DNA of 64,000 nt from Timema cristinae (GCA_039000515.1 JBCFYV010000001.1:50631673-50695672), one strand, 5' to 3'; positions 1 to 12,103 are shown, counted from the stretch's first letter. Numbers and translations: made by a program. Notes: a model not told the origin generated them from the sequence alone.

Positions 1-87
1 GACCCTACTTTCTCTCCTAACTATACCTAATATCCTATTAAGTGCCCCACTCAACTCTGCGAGAGCAGAGTGGCGCAGCTTCTCTCT
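1..87 (-). mobile_element. 5' leader of a Ty3/gypsy element whose body lies left of the window
   Basis: Matches 22191-22277 essentially base for base, the leader just inside the 5' LTR of element A. It holds the same stretch equal to the 5' end of initiator tRNA-Met (64-79) and the same small hairpin (55-70). The element is on the minus strand, so its coding region must lie off the left edge. This is the start of the segment duplicated at 22191-34890. Confidence 0.85.
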
Positions 88-1391
88 TGTAACCCCCCCT
101 TCATATGATTTGATAGGTTCAAATTACAATAAATAAAAGGTAGGTAAGTTACAAGAGAGTTTATTTTATTCTACAAACAACTAGCAGACATACAAGAGCG
201 AGGCACTCTAGGAAAGTCGAGTGACTGGCCGATAAGGGCCGAAGTAAACAATAAATAAAGGGGCAAGACCCCAAGTCGTTAAGAGAAAACAGAATGATTA
301 ATACCAACGTAGTCATAATTAAATTGACCCTCGCAGAAGGCGACTAACCTAGCAGGAAAGTTAAATACAAGTAATAGGTATAGGTCTACACGACCTGGCG
401 ATGCAGACACTATATTGACATAAGTATGAAGTTTTATAATAGACTGCCATTGTAAGGCGCGACAGAGAAAATGATTTACCTAAACCTAACCTGTTACAAT
501 AGATCCCAATCAAATTAGTTCAATCTAATTATTATTATTGTAATAACCAATGTGCTGGGTGCACGGGCTCGCGCCCCCCGAGTAGAGTAACAATTTAAAA
601 AGAATCACAATCGTAACAAATCCTTAACTTTTAGCAAGCAGAACAACTATTTTAAAATAAGTTACACGTTAAACAGAAATAATTAGCGCCCCAAGATGGC
701 GACATGCTAAAGTTCCATTAGCGCCCCAAGATGGCGCCATGCTAAAGTTCCAACCCGTCCGTGAGGCGGACACAACGTTAAGTACAAAGAAAAAGCTAGC
801 GCATAAACCATAATGGCTGACAGGCAAATCCTGCAGTCTCAGAGAAATATAGCTATTAGTAATCATGATTTATATTTAAAGTTGAAACTTAAATTTTGAA
901 CAATTTAACCCAAACATAATTTAGAAAACGTCGAACAACGACCTACGTCTAAATCTAAGACAAGTGTCTCACCTAATCGAGTGCAGAGAAATGAGTGACA
1001 TCACTACACAGTCCAGCCGTTATATACTGTACAAAGTCAATCACGTGTTCACAAACGGCGGGAATCACACTGGGACGAAGGGAGAGGGGTGTACGTTGCT
1101 TCGACAGAAATCTCGATTATTCTCGTGATAATTTCAAATCACGCGCCGGTGGATGAGTCTTGTTTCACTCGAACACAACCGTCGGCGTATACGGGTTAGC
1201 GCATCTTGATGTTCAATTGTCCGAGTCTTGCTCTAATCGGGCCTCGAGCCACGGGCGGTCAGTAAGCCGCGTGATGTTGAGTGGAGTTGAGTGCGCGTGT
1301 TTCATGAAGTCGAGATCCAGCCCAGTCAAAGGGGACCAGATCAGGTGAGCCAGATCGTCCATGTTCGCATTATGTCTGTGACAACGTCACA
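88..1391 (-). mobile_element. 5' LTR (copy 1) of the minus-strand Ty3/gypsy element
   Basis: 1304 bp, read on the minus strand from TGTGACGTTG to GGGTTACA (TG...CA ends). It is nearly identical to the LTRs at 15801-17105 and 22278-23582. At the two bases that separate those LTRs (GAGTAGAG against GAGTTGAG; CTGGGACG against CTGTGACG) it agrees with 22278-23582; it differs from it by one C in a C-run. On the element strand there is a TATA box (1019-1026), a tandem 35-bp repeat (683-752) and an AATAAA signal near 160-170. It abuts GTCAGAGCTCC, the same junction as the other 5' LTR, so this is the same insertion event seen twice. Confidence 0.92.
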
Positions 1392-1776
1392 GTCAGAGCT
1401 CCTGGCTACAGATACAGAGGTCCCGGGTTCAATCCCTGGTGCTCTCTGTAATATAGTGGTCAGAGCTCCTGGCTACAGATACAGAGGTTCCGGGTTCAAT
1501 CCCTGGTGCTCTCTGTAATATAGTGGTCAGAGCTCCTGGCTACAGATACAGAGGTTCCGGGTTCAATCCCTGGTGTGCTTTGTAATTTATTGGCCAGAGC
1601 TCCTGGCTACATATACAGAGGTCCCGGGTTCAATCCCTGGTGCTCTCTGTAATATAGTGGTCAGAGCTCCTGGCTACAGATACAGAGGTTCCGGGTTCAA
1701 TCCCTGGTGCTTTCTGTAATATAGTGGTCAGAGTTCCTTGTTACAGATACAGAGGTCCCGGGTTAGATCCCAGGTA
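1392..1776 (+). repeat. 67-bp tRNA-like tandem array, right-hand stub (copy 1)
   Basis: About 5.7 units of a 67-bp repeat whose core contains a box-A-like TATAGTGGTCAGAG, a 5-bp T-stem with the 7-nt loop TTCAATC (CCGGG/CCTGG) and hence a box-B-like GGTTCAATCCC. It is the part of the array to the right of the LTR insertion. It ends at a degenerate unit and passes into unique sequence. Confidence 0.9.
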
Positions 1777-3350
1777 CTTCTAGATCTTCTGTGAAGCTGC
1801 AGTGTGTCTGGAACGGAGTCAAACTCAGCCTCGTGAAGCTAAATGGGTTGCTACCTGAATTTTTTTTAAAAAGCGGCTATGGCCTGAAAAACTTAGATGT
1901 ACAGTTATAGGATTCAATGTAATGACCATATGACACCCCCCATCCACAGAAATTGGACCTATCTTACCAATAGACCGTTGTCGCTCGGTTGTTATGACTC
2001 GATCTTGGATTGACATCATAGAGTTTTTTATACAACTTAGGCCTATTAAGAACGTCTATAGTTAAAAGTTGTATTTTAAACTTAGCACTCAAATAAATTT
2101 CTGCACTAACACAAATAATATGAGATTTGGAAGGGAAAAAAAATCATTTACCAGTTAAATTCTACATTTAAAAAAAACTAATATAGTTTCATAAATGATT
2201 CTTTTCTTTATTTCAAATGATAATAAATTTAATCAAGTTACTTTCTAAAAGTTTATCATTCAAAACAAAAGCAATTTGATTCTATTTATTCACTTTAGTG
2301 CTAAAATTGGATACCAGTGAATTAAACTACCCCAGCTTAGGGAAACAGATGGCCTAGAGCAATATTACATAGCCCCTAAATAATTTGCCTGGAAAGAGGA
2401 TGGAAATCCCATGATATATAAACTATACAACTTGTCAGGCTAACTTATAAATGAACAATAGTATTGAATCAAGGAGGTGAATTGACATATGATATTTTCG
2501 CTTTATCATGTTGATAAAGTATTGTAAGTGTGAAATATCGACTCGAGTATATAGTAAATCTTAAAGATTAGTGTTCCTCTAACCCCTTGTCTGTCTGTCT
2601 TCCTTTAGGCCTATATCCTTAGGGATACAGTCAAAACTGTTTGAAGGATTTTAATTATTCTATTATTATTTTACATATCTTGGGATTTTTATTTTTATTT
2701 TTATTCTATGCCTTAAATTAAAGGGTAATTTTGCTCAGGATTGTTTTTTGTAAATGTGAAATATTACAAAAATGGCATAAACAATTTTGTTCAAAATAAG
2801 TTTCTGGGGAATGTTTTTTCATGATAAATAGAAGGTCGAGGTTTAAGGGTTGTTTAACAATGGCCGATATTTGAAAACTTTTAACTTATAACAATGATAA
2901 GCAAATATAGACTATGTACTCTTTGGTCGTACTATTCATTTTACTAGCTAAGAACTCTACAAGACAGGATAATATTTATAATGGGTACTTTCTAAATATG
3001 TTTGTATTAACTTGACCGACACAACTTCTTCCCCTGGTAGCTCATGACGCTCCTGTGTCTGCATTCATTGAAACGCAACAAGACGCAGCAGACTTCCCAC
3101 AAGCCGGGAGACAATTAAAATGAAACTACCGTAGCGGAACAAGAAGCTAAGGATTATAGAATGTTTCAAAATAAACAAATTATTCAAATTTATTCCTCTC
3201 TTACAAACGAAGTTCCCCTCCACTCCTTCAAATATGTGATGTCCCATTTTCAATGAAACTGGAAATAAACAATCATTAGAAAGACAAGAATTTCGCGAGA
3301 AATAGTTTACGAACTTTTACTTAGATTATTAAAATGACTATTTTTTATTT
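1777..3350. other. AT-rich non-coding stretch, nothing recognised
   Basis: No credible coding region, RNA gene or transposon end was seen. Small open frames (for example 1825-2019 and 3065-3253, minus) have no recognisable motif. The same sequence recurs at 23966-25540. Confidence 0.6.
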
Positions 3351-3356
3351 TCTTAG

Positions 3357-4240
3357 TACTCGTTCGGGATACACGCTTATGTACCAATTTAAGTTAGTTT
3401 GGCACCGGTGATTATACTAGAAGGAATTGTAACCAGGTTAAGTTGGCACCTGAGATACGACTAGAAAGAATTGTAAACAGGTCCATTTGGCACCGAGATA
3501 CGACTAGAATGAATTGTAAACAGGATAAGTTGGCACAAGCGATTAGACTATAATGAATTGTAAACAGATTAATTTGGCACCGGAGACTCAACTAGAAGGA
3601 ATTGTAAACAGGTTAGTTGGGACTGGGGATTTGACTAGAATGAATTGTAAACAGGTCAGTTGGGACTGGGGATTTGACTAGAAGGAATTGTAAACAGGAT
3701 AAGTTGGCAAAGCGATTAGACTATAATGAATGTAACAGGTTAATTTGGCACCGGGACCAACTAGAAGGAATTGTAAACAGGTTAGTTGGGACTGGGGATT
3801 TGACTAGAAGGAATTGTAAACAGGTCAGTTGGGACTGGGGATTTGACTAGAAGGAATTGTAAACAGGTTAGTTAGGACTGGGATTTGACTAGAAGGAATT
3901 GTAAACAGGTCTGTTGGACACTGGGATTCGACTAGAAGGAATTGTAAACAGTTCATTGGCACCACAGATAGGACTAAGGAATTGTAAACAGGTTAAGTTG
4001 GTACCGGCAATTCGACTGGAAGGAATTGTAAACAGGTTAGTTAGGATTGGGATTTGACTAGAAGGAATTGTAAACAGGTTAGTTGGGCACTGTGGATTCG
4101 ACTAGAAGGAATTGTAAACAGGTTAGTTGGGCACTGGCGATTTGACTAGAAGGAATTTCAAACAGGTAGATTGGGAACTTAATTTTAGAATATATATATA
4201 CTAGCGTGTAATCCGAACGGTAGTAAGATACGGTGCTAAA
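3357..4240 (+). repeat. ~43-bp minisatellite flanked by inverted SINE-tail-like arms (copy 1)
   Basis: About 18 imperfect units built on GACTAGAAGGAATTGTAAACAG occupy roughly 3391-4172. The array is bracketed by 3357-3383 (CTCGTTCGGGATACACGCTTA) and 4198-4240 (GCGTGTAATCCGAACGGTAG), which are inverted relative to each other and resemble the 3' tail of the SINEs in this window. Many units in this copy lack single bases present in the copy at 25553-26440. Confidence 0.85.
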
Positions 4241-4379
4241 AAAAAATAGAGCATTAATTGGAAATGAATAAAATAAATTGCCAGCAAACTACATCTCAAT
4301 TTAAGCTATCCAGATGAACGTTAGATACTCTGTAAAATATTTCCTTGGTAACATAATTATAAATGAAAAAGAGGAGCAA

Positions 4380-4440
4380 GGTTAGGTTATCTTTTTATAA
4401 GTTAGGTTGGTTAGGTTAGGTTAGGTCTGGTTAGTTTAAG
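4380..4440 (+). repeat. Short TTAGG-like tract (copy 1)
   Basis: Irregular runs of GGTTA/TTAGG, including GGTTAGGTTAGGTTAGGT. TTAGG is the usual insect telomere repeat; here it is short, interstitial and degenerate. It recurs at 26585-26640. Confidence 0.6.
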
Positions 4441-4790
4441 TTGGGCTCAATCTACCTTGGAAGGAAAATTGTACTGAAAGATAGCAGTGCCCAGTCCACC
4501 TACCCCATCCCCCTATTTTTTTCTTGAACACCCTGTATATAAGAACGTTGTTTCCTCGATGAAAGCGAGATTGGTTTAATTAACAGGAAGTCCCAATCAG
4601 CGATAAACAACGCGAGTAGCATTTAGGCCAGGTGCGTTGTACTACTCGCTGGCTTCTGGAAACCCCATCCACTGAGGCAAGTAGATCAGTATCAGGGTAG
4701 CAACACGGAAAAAAACAATACAAGTCACCTAAGAAAGATTGATTCAACCCTGGTTTTTAGAAGACCACCAGCATTGATTGAAAGTTCACC

Positions 4791-5030
4791 CACTTAGGTG
4801 GCCGCATGGTCTAAGGTGCTAATCTCTCGATAAATTAGTCTGATGATGACGGGGAGGTCATGGTTCGATCCTGGTAAGATATAATGAGGGTGGCTTTCCC
4901 TAAATGGTTTATCACTTTCGCTTCATGCAGATGTAGGTACACTCCCTCTAAATTCAATCTTCCTTATTATTAGCCCATTAGCGTAATTAGTACATAAGCG
5001 TATATCCCTAACGGTAAGTAAGCCCCAGTG
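4791..5030 (+). mobile_element. tRNA-derived SINE, family S1 (copy 1)
   Basis: The head reads GGTGGCCGCATGGTCTAAGG with a box A, followed by a box B GGTTCGATCCT about 50 bp later. The body (GAGGGTGGCTTTCCCTAAATGG, then ACACTCCCTCTAAATTCAA) and the tail (GCGTAATTAGTACATAAGCGTAT) recur at 58819-59060 and 59740-59966. The layout is that of a tRNA-headed, LINE-mobilised SINE. Confidence 0.75.
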
Positions 5031-5647
5031 TTTACAAACATAGAAAACCACTAGAATTTAGCATTCTAGAAATATTTGATTTATTAATTATAAATTTTAT
5101 CTAAAAGGTTATCTAAAGCGTTCAATAATACATCCGTATGGATTGCCCCATCATTTATATTTACATTATTAATTAAACGAACTAAGAATGGACATACAAG
5201 GGTCTTATTTTTGTCCCCGCTATTGTGGCACCATTTTGTTTCCAGTATTTAAGTAACGAGCCTCCTATGAAAATTAAACTGTAGCTCCTGCCTTGAATTC
5301 ATTTGTTCATGACGTCTAAATAATCTATTTGTCTACAATAAATTTACAATCGTAATTGATAAGTACTCAAAGAATAAAATCGACAACTTTAATTATGGTA
5401 GTTGTGACCTTTTACTTCTGATATTGTTTTCAAGTTCAAGGTCACAGACCTATGACAATGTTCCGTCATATAACCCCTTTTACTAGTTTAAGTAATTATA
5501 CGTCTCTACTCTCGCCTCCCTAATTAGGGCTAAAACGTAGTCCGATAAATTTCAATGTGTCAAGTGAAAAGATTGTCCACGCAGTTAGCGTGTCATTTTG
5601 AGCGGGGTACTTGGTTCAATCACTCTGGGATTAGTGAAAGATATAGT

Positions 5648-5940
5648 GATAATATTAATATTATTAGCACCGCGTCTTATAACCATTCGGGTTATACGCA
5701 CTTATGCTAATGTGTAGTGGGTGATTATGAGATGAAATGGAGGACCTACAGTTTAACGTGGGATCCGAACCACGGTGGAGTCCTGGCATTCCACACATTC
5801 ACAAGTTGTGATTAATACACTTCTTGTCAGAGGTGAAGGAAGGGTTTGGCAATCAGATAAATCTGTGCTGGGACCTAGGATTGAACTCCGGACCCCAAGT
5901 AAAGAAGTCCGACACCTTGTTCCTAGACTACCAGGTCACC
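5648..5940 (-). mobile_element. tRNA-derived SINE, family S2 (copy 1)
   Basis: On the minus strand it starts GGTGACCTGGTAGTCTAGG and carries box B GGAGTTCAATCCTAGG, the body GATTTATCTGATT...CCAAACCCTTCCTTCACCTC, then CACGTTAAACTGTAGGTCCT, and ends ACCCGAATGGTTATAAGACGCGGTGCTAATAA. A full-length plus-strand relative is at 63671-64000 and a 5'-truncated one at 59128-59275. Confidence 0.8.
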
Positions 5941-7119
5941 AACTATTGAATAATAGATTTATTATCCACCAGAATATGAGTGTATCTAGTAATATATTTT
6001 ATTATGGTAGGTTTAAATTCTACCACTGGGCGTCAAGCATTTTTAGTGTGGAAACCTTTTTTTTATTTCTTATGCTACAAATGAAGAAGTCCTAAGAAGA
6101 GTCGGTTAGAAAAAAAATCATTTTGGATGAGAGCAAAGGAAACTGGATTGGATGCATCCTTAGGAAGAACTGTCTTCCGCACGACGTCGTAGAAGGAAAA
6201 GTTGAGGGAAAGAGGGGGTTAGGAAGAAGGAGGGTTTAAATATTAGGTGACTTGAAGAAAATAAGAAAATTTCTGAGAGCTGGTGGCCTAAGTTCACTGA
6301 CAAAAGGAATTGACCTATTTTAAGACAGAACACCTAATATAATGTGTATATATAATATATAGTATGTTTTAAAATCTAGATATTCAATTTTTTCCCAAGA
6401 AATTTCAAACATTTAATGAATTACATTTCATAAAGGTTTTAAATATCGGTTAAATAAGGAGCAATATCTATGACTTGAAATGAGAAGTTGTGATTTATTG
6501 GGTCATAGAGTTATAAGAAAAAAGAGTATTGAATTAATGTAAATTGATTTTTAAAAGGGTTTGAAAATTTTGGAATAGAAGTACTAGACAAAGTTAAAAA
6601 ACTTTAAACAAATTATAAAAACACAAATGTAATAATAATAAAACCATAATACATGGTGTTAGAAAACTAAGTTATAAAATGAAAGTTTTGTTAGCGATAT
6701 ATTTATTTATGAATTATTCAGTCCATTTTTTATGAAAATAGTAAATTTGAAGAAAAATTTAATTTTATTGAATCAAATTGAGTATGTGAAACAGTAAAAA
6801 TAGTCAAAAGCAATAATTAAATATGTAAAACAAATAATAATGTTTTAGTAAAAGTATTAAAAATCAAGTGTAAATGATGATAAGAGTGACTTGCATATTG
6901 AAAATAGTATTTGACATTATGTAAAATAAGTTAAAAATGAATTCAAGGAGAGTTCAGTGCTATCGAACTTTGAAATGTGTTCAAAGATGTCTGCAGGAAT
7001 ATGGTTCATAAAACGAATATTTTTTAAAGTTTCAGATTAGATGTTCCTATCGCAATATTGCATTTTGTGGAAGAAATTGCGCGATGGGAAACTGTACTAC
7101 TATTACAACCAAACCGAGG
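5941..7119. other. AT-rich non-coding stretch, nothing recognised
   Basis: Low-complexity AT-rich sequence without convincing coding potential. Repeated at 28150-29338. Confidence 0.55.
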
Positions 7120-7262
7120 CGGGTACCCATGATTTGGCCTAAAGTGTAGGCCAAATGTCTTTAGGCCAAATTACTTTTAGGCAAATGACTTTAGGCCAAA
7201 TACCTGTTGAGAGGTTAATTTTTAGGCCAAATGACTTTTCGTAAAATTAATGTTTAGACCAT
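7120..7262 (+). repeat. Irregular repeat of TTTAGGCCAAATGACTT (copy 1)
   Basis: Five to six imperfect iterations of a ~17-bp TAGGCCAAATGACTT motif. The edge (CCGAGGCGGGTACCCATGATTTGGCC) resembles the reverse complement of the edge of a second, non-adjacent locus at 49195-49380, so both may be remnants of one dispersed element whose ends carry this motif. Repeated at 29339-29471. Confidence 0.6.
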
Positions 7263-8210
7263 TTATTTAAAATGTGTTTAGGTTGTCTCCAGAAACATTC
7301 GTTATGATTTGTAGTTATGCTACTAAATGGCGAGGTGTGTAATGTTTATCTTAATAGTATATTCTAAAGTTTCAAAATTCATTTGTCTTCTCTCAATTTA
7401 CTACTTCCCAAGGCAAAGCAGCACCTCCATTAACCTGTGGTACCACTTTTGTGTTTTAAATTTTTGCGTTTCCAAAGTCTTGTATTAGTTTTTGTACCTT
7501 ATTGTACCACAAAAAAAACTTTTGTACCCGTACCCTTTTTGATTAGTTAGCATATGCATTTTAATAATTCTTTAATGTCAAATCTTTAAATTAATTTTTG
7601 TATTATTTTGTTCCACATATATAAAGTCTTATACTGGTACCCGTTTTGAGAAATTAGCATATAAATGTGGTCATTCCATGTTAATAATTTTTTATTATTT
7701 TAAATTTTGAACTTTTTTCACTGACAAAGTATATTTTATATGTATTTCTGCGTATAATTGTTTATTAATTTTGTTGAATCAATTAATCAACCATTCATTT
7801 TTTTTAAATTATTTTAACTTACTCGAGTTTGCCCACGGCTTCGCTCACATTTAAGTTGGGTAAATTAACTTATTTCTAGCGAATAATCTAAACCAAGTTT
7901 TCTCAAACTTTATGCACTTGAGCCTTTATGAACATTAAAAGTAAAACTGTTTAACTAAATTTCTTAGAATAAATATTTTTACGATAAAATACAAAAATAA
8001 GGCATTTATTATTTCATTGATTTCTTTATTTTCTGATAATAGCTTTGGAGAAGTTTATTAATAATATAAAACTCATGATTTTTGGGTTTCCTATAGATAC
8101 CATAACGTGTATAAATGTTTGGTTTTTACAACTACAATATGTATTATTGTAAAATTCAGTTTAGTAATAAAATGAATAATTTCTTATTATGTCAAAATAG
8201 ATGATATAAA
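7263..8210. other. AT-rich non-coding stretch, nothing recognised
   Basis: No coding or RNA signal was recognised. Recurs at 29472-30420. Confidence 0.5.
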
Positions 8211-8484
8211 AAAGTTTTTAAAAACATACCTTAGATTTCAATTAATGTACACTAAAATATAGAAAATAATTGTCGATGAAATATAAGGTGTGGTGTTTCC
8301 TACTGCAACATAAAATGTATCACATTTCTTACCGAGAATCCCGTCATACTCATGTAGGTCATTCTCGGAACTTTACTTTCCTTATGTTGTAGTAGAAATT
8401 ATACACCTTATATTTCATTGGCAATTATTTTCTACTTATTAGTGTATGATAATTGAAATTTAAGGTATATTTAAAAAAAAACTG
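8211..8484. mobile_element. Foldback or MITE-like inverted repeat (copy 1)
   Basis: Two arms of ~115 bp, 8221-8339 and 8361-8474, are inverted copies of each other at roughly 75-80% by eye. They start ACATACCTTAGATTTCAATT and meet at a short centre flanked by CCGAGAAT/ATTCTCGG. There is no coding capacity. Such long hairpins are typical of foldback elements or MITEs; no target duplication was assigned. Recurs at 30421-30690. Confidence 0.7.
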
Positions 8485-8732
8485 TTTTCTGTATTATTTA
8501 TTTTTTATCTTTTAGTTATTTAATAAGGACTCATTCTATAATTATGACGACTCTTAGGCCAATTAAACCTACCCTACCATTAATTGTTTGGGAAGAGCAG
8601 CCAATACCAAAGAAAAAAATATGTGTGTTCGTAAATTGTTATAATTACTTTGCGTTTTTACTGGAGATCAATGCCGTAGCAGGGGGGGGGGGTTTGGGAT
8701 TCCAAACCTTCCCACTAAAATTGTATGAACAA

Positions 8733-9085
8733 AATATATGGCTTTATTTATGGTTCAAACAATATAAAAATTAAAGTACATATATATGGCTTTATTTATG
8801 GTTCAAACAATATAAAATTAAAGTACATATATATGGCTTTATTTATGGTTCAAACAATATAAAAATTAAAGTACAAGTACAAATTAGGGAGCTGTGTTGC
8901 CATAAAAAAAACACTTTAGGGAGCTTCTATAGGTGGTAAATATTTAGAATTTATCCTAGCCTTCGACAGTTAGGGGGTTATGTTGCCATAAAAAAAACAC
9001 TTTAGGGAGCTTCTATAGGTGGTAAATATTTAGAATTTATCCTAACCTTCGACAGCTAGGGGGTTATGTTGCCATAAAAAAACAC
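8733..9085 (+). repeat. Two small tandem arrays: 47 bp x 3 and ~91 bp x 2.3 (copy 1)
   Basis: The first array repeats ATATGGCTTTATTTATGG...ATTAAAGTAC three times; the duplicate copy has only two units. The second repeats GCTGTGTTGCCATAAAAAAA...CCTTCGACAG. They adjoin one another at about 8876-8884. Confidence 0.8.
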
Positions 9086-10277
9086 TTCAAATAGCGTCTA
9101 AAACTGTTTATCATTTATAATTTTTTCCAGCCTCCGGCAATTGGGGGTTTTGCTCCCCAAGACCCCCCTGCAAATATTTGGCTAACTAAGACCTTGCTGG
9201 AGATTATTTGTCAATAGTTTTTCGTCCAGATATATATGTGTATAAAGATATTAACCTATTATATAAACAAATAGGAGTCTGAATTTAGCGATAAAACATT
9301 ATTAATCACAATCAGCCAAATGCATATGAAAAGCAAGCTAAGTCTGCTGCCTTATAAATTGATGGATTATTTGTTCATTCATAAAGTAGGCCTACAAGTA
9401 AATGCATGAATAATTAATTTTATTGTCCTTGGATGGCTTGGAATTTATGTAAGAAGTTTAAAAGAAAGTTAAAAAAAAACTTTTTTTTTTTGCAGGAGAT
9501 GGGTCCAGGAGAGATCTAGCACATTGCAATTAAGTGGTTAGAGCTATAGCTATAGTTTTGGCCTACGGAGATTGTCATCTTTAAGAGAAAAGTTACAAAC
9601 TTGGAAAAAATAAATTCCTATAACCTAGCAGAAGGCCATGAACACAAATCACGTGACCTTCTGTTTTAAAAAATCTAAAAATATATCAAAGTAAAAGAGA
9701 ACTCACTTGCACAAAAATCCCCAATTGTGCCTGTAGGCGAGAATCCTAACACCTTAGTATATGATATATATATGTATATATAAACATATATATGTATATA
9801 TATAAACATTAAACATATATATATATATACACGTACATATATAATGTAACCTTATAGGGGGGGTAGTACAAAACCTCGCTCCCTCAATGACCAACTCAGT
9901 CGGTAGAGCACCTAAAAAAACTGAGACTCTAACCTCTCGAGGTATCCGCGGTGATGTAGCAAGGAAGGATATTTTTGTGGCTTTAATGTGGCCCAGTAGC
10001 GATAGACATAATTATCAGGTAAACCTACCCTCTGATATGTATCCACGGTAATCCTGTAGCTCGTCGCGAAGTTCTAAATACTAGTGAAATAAAAGGGTGG
10101 GCGCCAGTGAGTTGAGTGATACAAATTAAATGACTCTTATTATGAGCGTGAAAAAGGGATCAACAATTTCACCAGAAGGGTGGAACATAAATCTAACAAA
10201 ATAGAAGTAAATAAAAGGTCATATGGTAAGTATAGTGAAATTTTAAATATCTAAGACTCAAATACTCAAAGAGTGTA

Positions 10278-10308
<31 letters not shown>

Positions 10309-11045
10309 TTTTAATTGTGGCAGTTGTTATTTTAAAAGAAAGTCCTACCCTACCTATCCGGTACCAGAATAATTTATAAATCTAAGCCGTGAAACATTGC
10401 GGCATAAGAGCCATTAAGTAAAATAACATTATATTAATTGGTGGTAACCGCGAATTAGTGGTCCTGAACTGTCAATAATAATAAAACATCTCACTCGTTT
10501 TCCTGTAGTACTTGAGGTGATGACACCAAACATAAGTTGTATACCATTCTCTGACCATGGCTGCAGCACTCCCACTTCTAGATCTTCAAAGCCGCTCATT
10601 CATCTCACGAATCTTCCCCGTTTGAGGTGAGAAGGTACTTCCTATCTCGACAATGTTAATGTCATGAAGTTTGGGTGCACATTACTAAAATAGTTTTACA
10701 GATATCTAAATGAGATTTTCATGGAATGTTTTACAACCTTTTTCTTCAATAATAAGTATTGTTAATTTATGAATGTTAACAGGTGTTTATATATATATTT
10801 TTAAATTTTTCACAATTTTTTTGGCTAAAATTCATTATACATTATTTTTTTAAATAAAATATATCAGTTTCACGGTAAAATCCCTTCTTATTTTTAATCT
10901 TCTGTGACTGGTTAATTCACACAAAAATTTTCATTCTTTTTGGATGAATGATTTTTGAAATAAATGCACCGGAATATCGAAAAATAGAAAACCGAGAAAA
11001 ACTGCGATAAAGTTTGTGCACTAATTATTTACCTTGGCACTTGAT
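9086..11045. other. Non-coding stretch with AT microsatellites and a tRNA-like fragment
   Basis: Contains AT/TA microsatellites (9758-9840 and 10276-10302). At 9893-9950 is a tRNA-like D-arm, ACTCAGTCGGTAGAGC, followed by an A-run and a poor anticodon arm without a box B, so not a functional tRNA gene. No coding region was recognised. Confidence 0.5.
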
Positions 11046-12103
11046 TCAGAACATTCCAGCTGCATAATCTTGAACCCCTGTGTCCTCCCTTGCTCTCTTC
11101 ACGTTCCTCTTCATTTTCCTTGCCCGTTTGGCCATTTCTTCTACCATAATATCTGCTTTCACGACTCTGAGCTGATCAATTTATTGTATGATATTGGTGG
11201 TGTTGTATCCTGGATGGATATTTAGCTTCTTTAGCACCTTGATTCTCCCACATTCTCCATCATTGAAAGTGATAACTGCATCATAGAGCCCCAATTCAAG
11301 AGTGTGCACACCAACAAAAACAATTTTTGGAATTCTTGACCAAAGGACATTATTGAATGCCTCATTACAGTTTTGGGTGTTTCCATGAAGACATTTCTTC
11401 AGGACCTCTGGGTTAGCTAGATCCTTGTAAATGGGTTTTATTTTCTCCAATACTATCATAGGTAGACCATGATGGGTATAATTTGCTTCCTGTCTGTTGT
11501 ATTTACACCAGGAATCAGGTCCCTTTGGACAAAGCCCATGCGATGGATTGCCATCTGTAGATAACACGTGAAAAAATGTAGCCCATATGGCTTGTTTCAT
11601 GTTCTGTAAATTTCCCAAGTTATTTCTAATTGCCTGTCCATAGTAAGTTTGTAACTTATCTATCACACCGTCTGTTAGTCTTTTAGCACCTCCGATTCCT
11701 TTTCCATCAGATAAATTTACACCAATCAAGTCTTTCTTTAGTTTCCTAAGCCGACAACCCACACGCTTCTGAACAAGTCCAATGCATTCAATTTTTTCTA
11801 TCTGTACTTCATTTCCATGTGGTCTGCTTCCTACAACTCTCAAGTAACCCTTACTATCACCTTCACCCAGATACTGTTTATACCGAGCAACTCTTGATTC
11901 AACAGATCTTTGAAAAATTCTCACAGCTCCTTCTGCTTCCATATTTCCACTGGCTTCCTCAAAATTCACAGCACAATTTGCATGGTTTCCTGCTTTCTTA
12001 CATATGTGACAATATTTTGTGAGGGTTTCTACATCTATCACCTTACCGGTTTCAACAGCTGTTGCCACAACAACACCATGATTAGACGTAAGGCTTGAAA
12101 ATT
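11046..12103 (-). pseudogene. Mutator-like transposase remnant, 5'-truncated, with a premature stop (copy 1)
   Basis: The open frame 12068-11181 (295 aa from its first ATG) encodes the middle and C-terminal part of a Mutator-like transposase domain of the kind common in arthropods. Visible landmarks are a CX2CX5HX2C cluster (C20, C23, H29, C32), GDSKGY with the presumed catalytic Asp at residue 71, GGAKRLTD, ATFFHVLSTDGNP, HGLCPKGPDSWCKY and CLHGNTQNCNEAFN. The region that should carry the first catalytic Asp is absent, although in-frame similarity continues without an ATG to about 12103. A TAA after IIQ stops the frame; the copy at 33189 has GAA there and reads 45 residues further. Hence a dead fragment. 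Confidence 0.85.

Noticed and set aside
669..1518. Small frames within the LTR of element A (for example 669-866 minus, 1160-1348 plus)
   Set aside because: Present in every LTR copy, located in the promoter and R region, no domain, and one runs into the tandem array.
5775..6095. 106-aa frame (also 27984-28304)
   Set aside because: Starts inside a SINE S2 read backwards and continues in AT-rich DNA; no protein likeness.
9893..9970. tRNA-Lys-like gene (ACTCAGTCGGTAGAGC)
   Set aside because: Only the D-arm is good; there is an A-run insertion, no box B and no acceptor pairing.
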